Source: Cololabis saira
Taxonomy: Eukaryota > Chordata > Actinopteri > Beloniformes > Belonidae
Reading direction: 5' to 3'
Length of the DNA: 64,000 nt
NCBI RefSeq assembly: GCF_033807715.1
Contig: NC_084596.1
Location: forward strand, 39,852,458 to 39,916,457
The translations under genes were made by a program, and so were the position numbers. The notes under the pieces are model-generated. The model was not told the origin of the DNA. It ran no database searches and worked only from the letters and a program-made list of their open reading frames with translations. Below are positions 11,201 to 42,626 of the stretch, in pieces (position 1 is the first letter of the stretch; the number at the start of each line of letters is the position of its first letter).

Positions 11201-14200
11201 TCTAACCCTCCGTACCTAACCCTCCGTACCTAACCCTCCGTACATAACCCTCCGTATCTAACCCTCCGTATCTAACCCTCCGTATCTAACCCTCCGTATC
11301 TAACCCTCCGTACCTAACCCTCCGTACCTAACCCTCCGTACCTAACCCTCCGTACCTAACCCCCTGTACCTAACCCTCCTTACCTAACCCCCCGTATCTA
11401 ACCCTCCGTACCTAGCCCTCCGTACCTAACCCCCTGTACCTAACCCTCCTTACCTAACCCCCTGTACCTAACCCTCCTTACCTAACCCTCCGTACCTAAT
11501 CCCCTGTACCTAACCCTCCGTACCTAACCCTCCGTACATAACCCCCCGTACCTAACCCCCCGTACCTAACCCTCCGTACCTAATCCCCTGTACCTAACCC
11601 TCCGTACCTAACCCTCCGTACCTAACCCTCCGTACCTAACCCTCCGTACCTAACCCTCCGTATCTAACCCTCTGTACCTAACCCTCCGTACATAACCCTC
11701 CGTACCTAACCCTCCGTACATAACCCCCCGTACCTAACCCCCCGTACATAACCCCCCGTACATAACCCCCCGTACCTAACCCTCCGTACCTAACCCTCCG
11801 TACCTAACCCTCCGTACATAACCCCCCGTACCTAACCCCCCGTACCTAACCCCCCGTACCTAACCCCCCGTACCTAACCCTCCGTACATAACCCTCCGTA
11901 CCTAACCCTCCGTACATAACCCCCCGTACCTAACCCCCTGTACCTAACCCTCCGTACCTAATCCCCTGTACCTAACCCTCCGTACCTAATCCCCTGTACC
12001 TAACCCTCCGTACCTAATCCCCTGTACCTAACCCTCCGTACCTAACCCTCCGTACCTAACCCCCTGTACCTAACCCCCCGTACCTAACCCTCCGTACATA
12101 ACCCCCCGTATCTAACCCCCCGTATCTAACCCTCCGTACCTAACCCTCCGTACCTAACCCCCCGTATCTAACCCTCCGTACCTAACCCTCCGTACCTAAC
12201 CCTCCGTACATAACCCCCCGTACCTAACCCCCCGTACCTAACCCCCCGTACCTAACCCTCCGTACCTAACCCTCCGTACCTAACCCTCCGTACCTAACCC
12301 TCCGTACATAACCCTCCGTACATAACCCCCCGTACCTAACCCCCTGTACCTAACCCTCCGTACCTAATCCCCTGTACCTAACCCTCCGTACCTAATCCCC
12401 TGTACCTAACCCTCCGTACCTAATCCCCTGTACCTAACCCTCCGTACCTAACCCTCCGTACCTAACCCCCTGTACCTAACCCCCCGTACCTAACCCCCCG
12501 TACCTAACCCCCCGTACCTAACCCCCCGTACCTAACCCCCCGTACCTAACCCCCCGTATCTAACCCCCCGTACCTAAGCCCCCGTACCTAACCCTCCGTA
12601 CCTAACCCCCCGTATCTAACCCCCCGTACCTAACCCCCCGTACCTAACCCCCCGTACCTAACCCTCCGTACATAACCCTCCGTACCTAACCCTCCGTACA
12701 TAACCCCCCGTACCTAACCCCCTGTACCTAACCCTCCGTACCTAATCCCCTGTACCTAACCCTCCGTACCTAATCCCCTGTACCTAACCCTCCGTACCTA
12801 ATCCCCTGTACCTAACCCTCCGTACCTAACCCTCCGTACCTAACCCCCTGTACCTAACCCCCCGTACCTAACCCTCCGTACATAACCCCCCGTATCTAAC
12901 CCCCCGTATCTAACCCTCCGTACCTAACCCTCCGTACCTAACCCCCCGTATCTAACCCTCCGTACCTAACCCTCCGTACCTAACCCTCCGTACATAACCC
13001 CCCGTACCTAACCCCCCGTACCTAACCCCCCGTACCTAACCCTCCGTACCTAACCCTCCGTACCTAACCCTCCGTACCTAACCCTCCGTACATAACCCTC
13101 CGTACATAACCCCCCGTACCTAACCCCCTGTACCTAACCCTCCGTACCTAATCCCCTGTACCTAACCCTCCGTACCTAATCCCCTGTACCTAACCCTCCG
13201 TACCTAATCCCCTGTACCTAACCCTCCGTACCTAACCCTCCGTACCTAACCCCCTGTACCTAACCCCCCGTACCTAACCCCCCGTACCTAACCCCCCGTA
13301 CCTAACCCCCCGTACCTAACCCCCCGTACCTAACCCCCCGTATCTAACCCCCCGTACCTAAGCCCCCGTACCTAACCCTCCGTACCTAACCCCCCGTATC
13401 TAACCCTCCGTACCTAACCCTCCGTACCTAACCCCCGTATCTAACCCTCCGTATCTAACCCTCCGTATCTAACCCTCCGTACCTAACCCTCCGTACCTAA
13501 CCCTCCGTACCTAACCCTCCGTACCTAACCCCCCGTACCTAACCCCCCGTACCTAACCCCCCGTACCTAACCCCCCGTATCTAACCCTCCGTACCTAACC
13601 CTCCGTACCTAACCCCCCGTACATAACCCTCCGTATCTAACCCTCCGTATCTAACCCTCCTTACCTAACCCCCCGTATCTAACCCTCCGTACCTAACCCC
13701 CCGTACATAACCCCCCGTACATAACCCCCCGTACATAACCCCCCGTACATAACCCCCCGTACATAACCCCCCGTACATAACCCCCCGTACATAACCCCCC
13801 GTACATAACCCCCCGTACATAACCCCCCGTACATAACCCCCCGTATCTAACCCTCCGTATCTAACCCTCCGTATCTAACCCTCCGTACCTAACCCTCCGT
13901 ACCTAATCCCCTGTATCTAACCCCCCGTACCTAACCCCCCGTACCTAACCCCCCGTACCTAACCCCCCGTACCTAACCCCCCGTACCTAACCCCCCGTAC
14001 CTAACCCCCCGTACCTAACCCCCCGTACCTAACCCCCCGTACCTAACCCTCCGTACCTAACCCTCCGTACCTAACCCTCCGTACCTAACCCCTCCGTACC
14101 TAACCCCTCCGTACCTAACCCCTCCGTACCTAACCCAGGGCTCCAGACTAACTTTTTTCACTAGGAGCACAGTAGCCCCTAACTGAAAATTTTTAGGGGC

Positions 14201-16676
14201 ACAATCAGAAATTTTAGGAGCGCACATCGTTTATCGACACGTTAACCAAATTTTTACATTTCTACTACATTTCAGTGTATTAGTAATACATATTTCATAA
14301 TAGATTAACGAATTCAGGGATTAAAGCAAAAAAAAATATTTTTGACTGAAAACATTTTTTCAGGCCAGTTCATATCCCCCCTCCATCTATGCGCTGCATC
14401 ACACTTTAAGAATGGCCCCTTTTTTGCCGTGCGGTCGTTTCCCAAAGGTTTCAAGTAAAAAAGTTAAATGCTGTATTAGCCCTTCTGTTTTCTGTTTTTT
14501 ATCACCATTTGATTCGATCCGATATTAATGTGGGTTAGTGTTATTAAAAATGTTTTTTGAGCTGTTGCCTGAATTATACGACTGTAAAATAACTAGTGAA
14601 ATAATAATTTCACAATAATTATTGTGAAATAACTAAAAAATAAATAACTCAAATGGGTCTTTCAATATCCATTTAAAGTGCAAAAAGAAGGAAATATCAA
14701 CAGCTCATGCAGTAAACAAGTCATTTTAGCTTGTCTAATTTATTCTGTCACCAGACACACAGCTTGCCATGAAGCATCAGGGATTTTTCAGGTATGTCAT
14801 GACAAACTGTGTGTCCAATAACAGAAAAAACCAAACAAGCTATGAACTTCATTGAACTTATATAACATTTTGAAATTTAAGCTGAAATATCCAGAACACT
14901 GAACACTGGTTGTGCCCGGGTGGAGGTGTGTATGAGTGTGTATGAGTGTGTATGAGTGTGTATGAGTGTGTATGTGTGTGTATGTGTGTGTATGGGTGTG
15001 TCCTTGTCTGTGTGTAACGTGCCTGGCGATTCAATGATCTGCAAGTTTTGCCCGCACACAGTTGACAGGACACGAAAAGATACATGCGAAAAAAGATCAT
15101 TTACTTTAACGGCGACGTCTGTAGGTGTAATAATCATAATTTTGTATTACAGTACGACGCGCTCTCCTCACGTGGAGCGCGAGAGCGGGGTCTGTTTCTT
15201 AACGCAGCTGGTTGTCTGTGTGAGCGGAGATTGACGCACATGGCAGCATAAACACAGTCTCAAACAGCAAGTAATTTCCAGCATTAACAGTCCTGCTCAG
15301 CCCGCCGTCTGTACGGAGTAAACGGTTGTTCTGTATTTTCTGCGCTGGTTTCTCAGGCGGCCGCTTCGACGTTTGTTTTCTTCACGAGGGCAGCGGGGGC
15401 GGGCGGGGGAAAGAAGCGCAGGTTCCCCGGCTCTTTTTTCAGCATTTTTTCAAAAGAAAACTTAATTTAGTTGAAGTTTTAAAAACCAGCGCTTTGTTAA
15501 CGCTACCGCTGCTCTTTGACGCCGTGTTCATTGTTTGATAGTTTCACACCACACGCATGTGTGAATTAAATGACGTGACTGCTGGTCCCCCAGTCTCTGA
15601 CAAGTCGTCTTCCCTGAGGGACGGGGGCGAACCCGCCCTCCTCTGTTTCTGATTGGATAATACCAAGGCTCTGGCAGCTTTATTGGTTTACAACAGCGTC
15701 AGTTTAATGTCCAACATGATTTAATTGGATAGTCTAACGGCTGATTTATGGTTCCGCGTTACACCAACGCAGACCCTACGGCGTTGGTGTAACACTGGCA
15801 AATTTACTGGTCGCACGTGTGCGAGTGGACATGAAATTCAGTCGCACATACTCAAATTTTGGTCGCAAAATGCAAGCATTTGGTCGCAGTCTGGAGCCCT
15901 GACCTAACCCCTCCGTACTTAACCCCTCCGTACCTAACCCCCCGTAGCTAACCCCCCGTAGCTAACCCCCCGTACCTAACCCCCCGTACCTAACCCCCCG
16001 TACCTAACCCTCCGTACCTAACCCCTTGTAGCTAACCCTCCGTACCTAACCCTCCGTACCTAACCCTCCATACCTAACCCCCCACGTGTCTTTGAACGAT
16101 ACCCTTTCAGGCTTTCCTGAGAACCAGATACTGACCTAATCAACCACACATTTTTCTACCAAGCAGACGGTAGCAGATTATGTTTAAAATCCACCCTCTG
16201 ATGGGATAACCCACATCACGTCAGCTCGGGTAAAAGGCCCCAAAAACGCTGTTGCAGACTCAGCACAGAGCTGAACTTGTGCTGATGTGCATCTTTAAAC
16301 ATTGACTGGAGATCTGAACGTAGGTTTTTTAAGACATGAGTTAATAACGCCGTCAGAAGCCCTACGAACACAAACCTGCTCACTTGTGACGCCTGTGTCT
16401 ACCTGCTCTCCCCAGGAGGTCCCGCAGCAGAGCAACGAGAACGACTGCGGGGTCTTCGTCTTGGAGGTAAATCAGGCCTCACACACGCGGCTGCATGCTG
16501 CATCTTCGTCTGGTTTGTATCAGCTGCTCATTTGGCGTGTCTGTATCTTCCTCCGACAGTACTCCAGATGCCTCGCTCTGTCCAGACCCTTCCAGTTTTC
16601 ACAAACGGACATCCCAAAGATACGAAAGAGGATCTATAAGGAGCTCTGCGACCGCAAGCTCCACGAGCCGGACTGA
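1600..16676 (+). CDS. senp5: Sentrin/SUMO-specific protease 5 (SENP5-like), 9 coding exons
   Basis: Coding exons by splice consensus and phase: 1600-2245, 5754-5859, 5952-6099, 6208-6255, 8558-8635, 8758-8895, 8986-9069, 16416-16466, 16560-16676. They total 1416 nt, 471 residues plus TGA. The C-terminal half is a Ulp1/C48 cysteine protease that removes SUMO from nuclear and nucleolar proteins. Visible motifs: QNWLNDQVMNMYGELIM, KGYDGVKRWTK, HLEVHW (His360), YDSQG (Asp377), Gln421 and NDCGVF (Cys427), so the triad is complete. FFHRQL and PFQFSQ..IPKIRKRIYKELC resemble SENP5 more than SENP3. The basic N-terminus is far shorter than in human SENP5 (about 755 residues as I recall). The start at 1600 is a choice; an in-frame ATG at 1567 would add 11 residues. 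Intron 7 (7.3 kb) is mostly satellite. Confidence 0.9.
2787..3064. repeat. Fold-back MITE, family A copy 1
   Basis: Terminal inverted repeat around ggtacttttccacaagtacc / ggtactagtggaaaagtaaa. Related copies lie at 25632-26021, 26258-26465 (partial) and 62730-63000 (partial). Confidence 0.6.
3211..3721 (+). mobile_element. tRNA-derived SINE, full length
   Basis: Pol III A-box-like (tggcgcagcaggtagtgc) and B-box-like (ggttcggttcc) sequences at the 5' end, then a unique body and an A-rich tail. Near-identical flanks (aaccaaagtct / aaacaaagtct) look like a target duplication. The body is shared with 7201-7641. Confidence 0.75.
3797..3935. repeat. 46-bp minisatellite, about 3 copies
   Basis: Three near-identical units around gtggaggtaacgtcctaatc, each ending ccagtggtgggaacc. 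It lies in senp5 intron 1. Confidence 0.75.
4071..4932. mobile_element. Nonautonomous DNA transposon with 19-bp inverted ends
   Basis: Perfect terminal inverted repeats ggggcctgtactacgaagc / gcttcgtagtacaggcccc flank about 860 bp without a long open frame. Such termini recall ISL2EU/Harbinger-type fish elements; the class is not settled. Confidence 0.7.
5046..5636. mobile_element. MITE family B copy 1 (ATCGATTC-rich ends)
   Basis: Shares sequence, in opposite orientation, with 51560-52212. Both have agggctggggatcgattc or a variant at one end and caacacaggcct at the other. A fragment of the same family sits at about 14515-14590 inside the hAT in the satellite. Confidence 0.65.
5754..6255 (+). 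CDS. senp5: senp5 exons 2-4: pre-catalytic segment and start of the protease fold
   Basis: Exon 2 reads DFLGGFYRRYGSFIPL, the short conserved block just before the SENP3/5 protease domain. Exon 3 (5952-6099) carries VVYKKHVLTLEDL and QNWLNDQ. Exon 4 (6208-6255) carries VMNMYGELIM. Donors are gtaaga, gttggc and gtaact; the gttggc donor after exon 3 is weak but gives exact phase 0 on both sides. Confidence 0.85.
6256..7185. other. senp5 intron 4, no recognisable feature
   Basis: AT-rich with a short (AAT)n tract near 6455-6490. I see no exon or classified repeat. Confidence 0.4.
7201..7641 (+). mobile_element. 5'-truncated SINE with perfect target duplication
   Basis: Starts at the body sequence that follows the tRNA-like head in the 3211 copy (gctgaagtgcgtgttagttc) and ends in an A-tract. 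Flanked by identical aacttcactaaagac (7186-7200 and 7642-7656). The 5' truncation plus direct repeat shows insertion by target-primed reverse transcription. Confidence 0.85.
8221..8481. repeat. Palindromic MITE, family C copy 1
   Basis: Imperfect palindrome: cggaagagtattagggcca at the left, tggccctaatactcttccg at the right, with internal repeats of tcgacatttcgac type. A second, partly deleted copy is at 23315-23568. Confidence 0.75.
8758..8895 (+). CDS. senp5: senp5 exon 6: catalytic His and Asp
   Basis: This one exon carries two of the three catalytic residues: His in LEVHW and Asp in LYDSQG. The exon before it (8558-8635) carries VHFLNSFFHRQLMTKGY, and the exon after (8986-9069) NILKYLMTEAKEK. 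An upstream ATG is absent; the first codon is GTG after a cag acceptor. Confidence 0.9.
9070..9540. other. senp5 intron 7 proximal part, no feature
   Basis: Unremarkable sequence with poly-T runs near 9445. It leads directly into the 14-bp satellite. Confidence 0.4.
9541..14135. repeat. 14-bp telomere-like satellite array, about 4.6 kb
   Basis: About 330 units of cctaaccctccgta with common variants gtatcta, gtacata and cccctgta. Each unit includes CTAACCC, so the complementary strand repeats GGGTTAG interrupted by GTACGGA-type bases. Internal 784-bp duplication (56 units) links about 12061-12844 with 12845-13628. A smaller arm of the same array continues at 15902-16084. The array lies within senp5 intron 7, the C-rich strand being the sense strand. 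Confidence 0.95.
14136..15901. mobile_element. hAT element inserted in the satellite
   Basis: Inverted ends cagggctccagact / agtctggagccctg are flanked by the 8-bp direct repeat acctaacc taken from the satellite (14128-14135 and 15902-15909), which is diagnostic of hAT. Inside is a plus-strand piece SVCNVPGDSMICKFCPHTVD (about 15007-15066). It resembles the start of a CGGBP1/BED-like zinc finger, but the frame breaks soon after. There is also a (tatgagtgtg)n tract near 14927-15000 and fragments of two other MITE families. Confidence 0.85.
15902..16084. repeat. Distal arm of the 14-bp satellite
   Basis: About 13 units, many with the ccccgtagcta variant that is not common in the main array. 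It was separated from the main array by the hAT insertion. Confidence 0.9.
16416..16676 (+). CDS. senp5: senp5 exons 8-9: catalytic Cys and C-terminus
   Basis: Exon 8 (16416-16466) encodes EVPQQSNENDCGVFVLE with the nucleophile Cys and the oxyanion-hole Gln six residues before it. Exon 9 (16560-16676) encodes CLALSRPFQFSQTDIP and ends RKLHEPD-TGA. The two exons lie 7.3 kb downstream of exon 7, beyond the satellite array. Confidence 0.9.
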   Translation, partial: EVPQQSNENDCGVFVLEVNQASHTRLHAASSSGLYQLLIWRVCIFLRQYSRCLALSRPFQFSQTDIPKIRKRIYKELCDRKLHEPD

Positions 16677-18639
16677 CGGGACGCTCGCTGCCGCCGGTGA
16701 CGGCGGACGCTGCGTCTGATGGACCCGTCTCCTCCTGTCGGGCAGCTCTGCAGCTGCCTTACTGAACTGCACACACATAAGTGCAATGGATACGTGCAAA
16801 TCCAGCACGGGAGTGTCAGTCTGGCGTCAAGTGCACTGATTAAACTAATAACTTATTGTTTTGTCATTGTTGTATTTATAAAATCATCCCACCACCTGAG
16901 GGGCGTCAGCACAGCCTCATCCAGGCGGCGGGGGTTCAGGTGTTGCTCGTTTCCTCTTCTAGTCGCACACTTTAATCGCACATTCTACACAAATGCTGGT
17001 TTCTGATTATTTAACAGGAAGTTAAAGGTTTATATTTCACCAGAGAAACAAAACGTTTTAAATAAAAACCATTGTTCTCCCAAGCTGTTGATCTTTATTT
17101 TATTTTCCTCTTAAATATCAGGTACTGTACATAGAAGAACCTATATTAGGGTACATGAATGTCATTTCCTAGATAAACGCAGGAAATCGATAATGTTCAC
17201 TCCGTCATAAGTGGACGTGAATCCGCCCCAGAACCGTTATAAAAACAAGCAGCGCTCCAAATAGGACATGAAAGGCACAAAGAGCTCTCAAACGTTCCAT
17301 CAACGTATCACGCGTTGTGATAAACGTAATATTAAATACCACATCCACAAAACACCTCTATTTTTGATCTCAGTACACTACATGGACACAAAACATGGGC
17401 TTATTTTTCACCTCTAAGGTTTTAAGTATCAGCACTTAAAAAAATCATCTGGTCCTAAGTTTTTAAACTCAAATATATTTTTGGATGAACAGATGGATCT
17501 GATATCCTAACAGCAGCACGTGCTTGTATCAGCTTCAGCTTTGATTGATAATAGCACGGGTTTTATAAATGTGCGCTTTGCAACTCCTGTTCCTGTGCAG
17601 CGCTGCATTCGCTGTGCGGAGGGTCGATGTTGCAGCTCTGTGGTCGAGGATCAACATGTGAAAATGTCCTTCCAGATGTTTGTTTTCTTTCAGCTGCAGT
17701 TTTGTTCCTCAAAAATGACTTCACTGCTTCCGAGTACATGTCAGACTATTGAACTGTTTTGCCTGATGCAGACCCTTCTGGAAAAGTAACGTATTTGAGG
17801 TTGTTGGAGGGAGCAGCAGCTCCTCGAACATTAAACTCTTTATTTACTAAACTAGACTGCAGAACCTGTGTTTGCACTTGATTAAATGACCATCAGCGAG
17901 TGCGAGGAACCCTGTTGCAGCTTTTCAGATGTGTGTTTGCACAGTGCCAAAGAGGAAAGACATCATTTATCTTTACAAAACAACTTCTGCTTCCTATTAA
18001 TGTGGGAAAGGTTAAAAATAATAAAGAAGTATAACACCAGCTTTGGCATTCACACCATTATCTGTCCATTAAAGAATGAGAAAGCCCACAAAAATTACCA
18101 AAATAACTGGTGAAAGTAATGATAAATAATTTTCTAAAACATTGAGAGCTGCTGTAGGTTGTAAGCTAGTTGCAAAGTTTCTACATAAAGGTACAAATCA
18201 TGGTTTTTAAGTTAATTTTCATGCGATTTCCAATCAAATCTCCAAAGTGATGTTATATTTTCACTTCACTTCACTCCATACAGCACGTGTGCGTCAACCG
18301 TGAACTCTTCTTGTTTACCCAAGCGTTTCAGCGTAAAATGTGGGGAGGGTTATGCAAGACAGGACCCCAAACACACAGCAAGGCTAAAGAGGACATGTTT
18401 TGCAACGAGCCAACATTGTAAACAAAAGTGGGCCAAAATTCCTCCACAAGAGCGTTAGAGCTTTACAGTAAAACCTCAGACGGGAAATGGTTGTTAATTC
18501 TGCCGACGCTACTCCCGGCTGCTGAGTCCTGGATGCTCCTAGTTGTTTGAACACTACTCTGACATTTTGGCTTCATTTTTTGTTAAAAAATGATAGAGAA
18601 ATGTGTTGTTGGCTATCTGAGGTTAGACTTGGGAAGGAC
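16677..18639. other. senp5 3'UTR and senp5-crb1 intergenic sequence
   Basis: Includes the probable senp5 3'UTR to about 17085. The rest has no convincing coding frame. I looked on the minus strand for a crb1 ERLI-type last exon and saw none. Confidence 0.4.
17061..17066 (+). other. Candidate senp5 polyadenylation signal
   Basis: AATAAA about 385 nt after the senp5 stop, followed by T-rich sequence (ctgttgatctttatttt). This is the first canonical hexamer downstream on this strand. Confidence 0.45.
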
Positions 18640-19403
18640 CAGTACTGGAGTTGAGGGGGGATGAGGGGGGACGGCATCCCCCCCTGAAATAAAAACGGTA
18701 AAAATCATCTCCCTGTAAAACTGCCATCCCCCCTTTCCATCCCTTATGTCATTTCATCAATGAATGTGGTTTTACTGCTATTTCAACATTTAGAGTCATC
18801 ACCAGAAAAATAACTTATTTGACAATTTTCACCTGTTTCAAGTATATTTTCACTTGAAATAAGTAGAAAAGTCTGCCAGTGGTAATAAGAAGATTTATAA
18901 GAAGATTTATCTTCTCATTACAAGCAAAAAAAATCTTGTTCCACTGGCAGATTTTTCTACTTATTTCAAGTGAAAATCTACTTGAAACAGATGAAAATTG
19001 TTGTTTTTTCCAGTGATGAGTCTTGTTTTAAGTGTAATGAGATTTTTTTACTAAAATGAGACATTTTAACTAGAAATAAGAAAAATATTCTTGTTAAGAT
19101 TTTGAGTTTTTGCAGTGATGCATGTTACTTATCCTGTGAAGGACAGAGTCATATTGATAAGTTCAGAAAAGTGTTTTTTATTGTTGTGTTTTGATGTATT
19201 TGATGTAAGCCCAGTGGATATTTAAAGCTTACAGAAGGCTGCATTTAACTGCTGCTATGTCATTCCTGCAGTATTTCTGCAGCTGTTTTGGTCACTGCTA
19301 TTATTTGTAATATATTATATTATTTGTAATCAGCACAAATTATCTGTCTCCATATGATAAAATCCACCATCCCCCCTGATTTTCTTTTACAACTCGAGTA
19401 CTG
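18640..19403. mobile_element. hAT MITE family D, copy 1
   Basis: Ends cagtactggagttga / caactcgagtactg, flanked by perfect 8-bp duplications ggaaggac (18632-18639, 19404-19411). It contains an internal near-palindrome around cacttgaaataagtagaaa. Other copies: 31691-32425 and 48068-48702. Related core: 32808-33192. Confidence 0.88.
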
Positions 19404-19772
19404 GGAAGGACCAGATGATTTCTTGTTACATCCTGGTGCATAAAACCATCTATTTAAAGTTGGTATCTGAGTTTCCTTCAATGACTCTGTTGTAGTTCCC
19501 ACTTTTACGTCTCTGTTGTTGTGAACTCGTCATCAACACATTTCGCTGAGCTGAGATCAATAAAACACGTAAGGAATGACTTCATTAGAGACTAAGGAGT
19601 CGTATCAGCCAACAGGAAGTGACAGAAGTGAACACAGTCATGGATAAGGCTCTATTATCGATGTACTCGTGGTTACTGATTAACACAAAAAGAGTTTGGA
19701 GGGCAAAAGTACCCCAGTGTGACCTTTTACATCGAGTTGGGTCCAGTCCGATCAAAATGGACGAGGAGATGT

Positions 19773-41059
<21,287 letters not shown>

Positions 41060-41669
41060 GGCCCTTTCCAAGTCCTCCAAAATGTTAAATATTGAGGAAT
41101 GTGCTCATGTTAGAGCAGAGACAGGTAGAGTGTGAGCCTGCTGCATCTTCAGGTGTGTGTGCATGTATGGGATACTGAAGCGCCTGGGTGGCTGCATGAT
41201 TGGAGGGATTAGGCTAATGTACTTACAGGTTTCTACACGTGGAACCTGCAGCAGAAGGAGCAGCCAGGAGGATAATCTGAGCAACTGCAGGTGTTTGACC
41301 AGGCAGAGCTGCGGGGGTGCTGTTATATAAGTGACAGCAATGACATTTTGGAGTTTTGCCGCCAATCAGGGAGCTCTCTGAAGGGGAAGACGCATCAGAG
41401 CTCCTTGATCGCCCCGTCACACAAACACAAACAGCCACACGCAGGGCAGATTAGGTCCTGGGTGAGTTTTAGACGCCTGCAGTTGGCTGGACCACGGCCC
41501 AGTCCTCCTGAAGTAAACAGGGGCTGGCGCTTCTAATCTGGGAAGCATCTTTGACAGTAACACCACACCAACGTCATCACAGGTGATTTTACTGTTAGAG
41601 CTGTTTTAAAAGTGTTGCGTGCTCCTTAAGTGGTCACAATTTTAGGCCAAGGTTCACAATGTTGTACAG

Positions 41670-42618
41670 CAGTGGTTCCCAACCTTTTTTCCTTGGAGCC
41701 CCCCTACTTGTGTCTAAGACCAGCCGGGCCCCCCGACCCGTACGTACTAGCACCAAAATAGTCTTTAATTAAAAAAATGAACATTAATTATGTTTTTGTG
41801 ATACATTTCTCTTTGGTTTACCCTGTATACATATGACTTTGTCTTTCTCACCTTCATTTTGTGTCACCAATGTATAAAATACGCACAGAAAATAATTGCA
41901 AGGACATAAAATATTTTCTGAAAAATGTCTCTTTTAAAATGAGCGCAAACATTTTTAACATTTTTCCTTTAACAACCTGTCGGAGTAGTAGTATGATTAA
42001 ATGTTGAATAATGATATAATAATAAGTTATTATGTTTTTATCCTGCTAAATAACTTAGAAATATATTTTGGCCATTTTAAAATACTACGTGGGTTTATAC
42101 AGACTTGGATTACAGTATTCCATTAGGTGTGTTATTTTTATTTAATTTATTTAAAGGAGCTTGAGGCTCCTTTTAAGAAATGAGACTCTCTAGCGCCACC
42201 CTTCACCACGACGGCCGTTGGGGGTACTGTAGCCAACAGTGAAGCCGGCACGGGAGAACGGGGAGAACGTGCATGCAGCGTCATGTGACGTCACATCCGC
42301 AGGACAGCGCGGGAAATTCGGCCCCCGAATTGCAGCACATTTTGCAGCACACAGCCTGTTCAAGGCAATGGAGAGATACACTAGAGGAATCATTCTTTCT
42401 GGTTTGGAACGCTTCATCTGACATTATTACTGGAAAACTTAAAACGTATACAAATTTTTTTCATAAATCCTGCCTCAATCCTGCCTCATGCTCCTTTAAC
42501 ATGCGCAAATATAGTTTTTACAACTGCATATCCTCAAAGCAGACAAAGTTTCGCGCCCCCCCCCAGAGATCTCAGGCGCGCCCCAGGGGGGGCCCGGACC
42601 CCAGGTTGGGAGACACTG
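41670..42618. mobile_element. hAT element with 8-bp duplication ttgtacag
   Basis: Ends cagtggttcccaaccttttt / ggttgggagacactg, flanked by ttgtacag at 41662-41669 and 42619-42626. A family E MITE (42151-42499) is nested inside it. Confidence 0.88.
42151..42499. mobile_element. TTAA-target MITE family E, copy 2
   Basis: Nearly identical to 20379-20726 and inserted in the hAT at 41670, so it is younger than that hAT. Confidence 0.78.
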
Positions 42619-42626
42619 TTGTACAG

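Noticed and set aside
9541..16084. Possible chromosome end or true telomere because of CTAACCC repeats
   Set aside because: The unit is a 14-mer, not a CCCTAA hexamer array, and unique senp5 exons continue on both sides, so this is an internal satellite.
9541..16084. CRISPR-like direct repeat array
   Set aside because: There are no unique spacers of constant length, the unit is only 14 bp and the context is eukaryotic.
16677..19772. Search for a crb1 ERLI-coding last exon on the minus strand
   Set aside because: No frame ending in an ERLI-like peptide next to an acceptor was found. The stretch is senp5 3'UTR, unassigned DNA and a hAT MITE.
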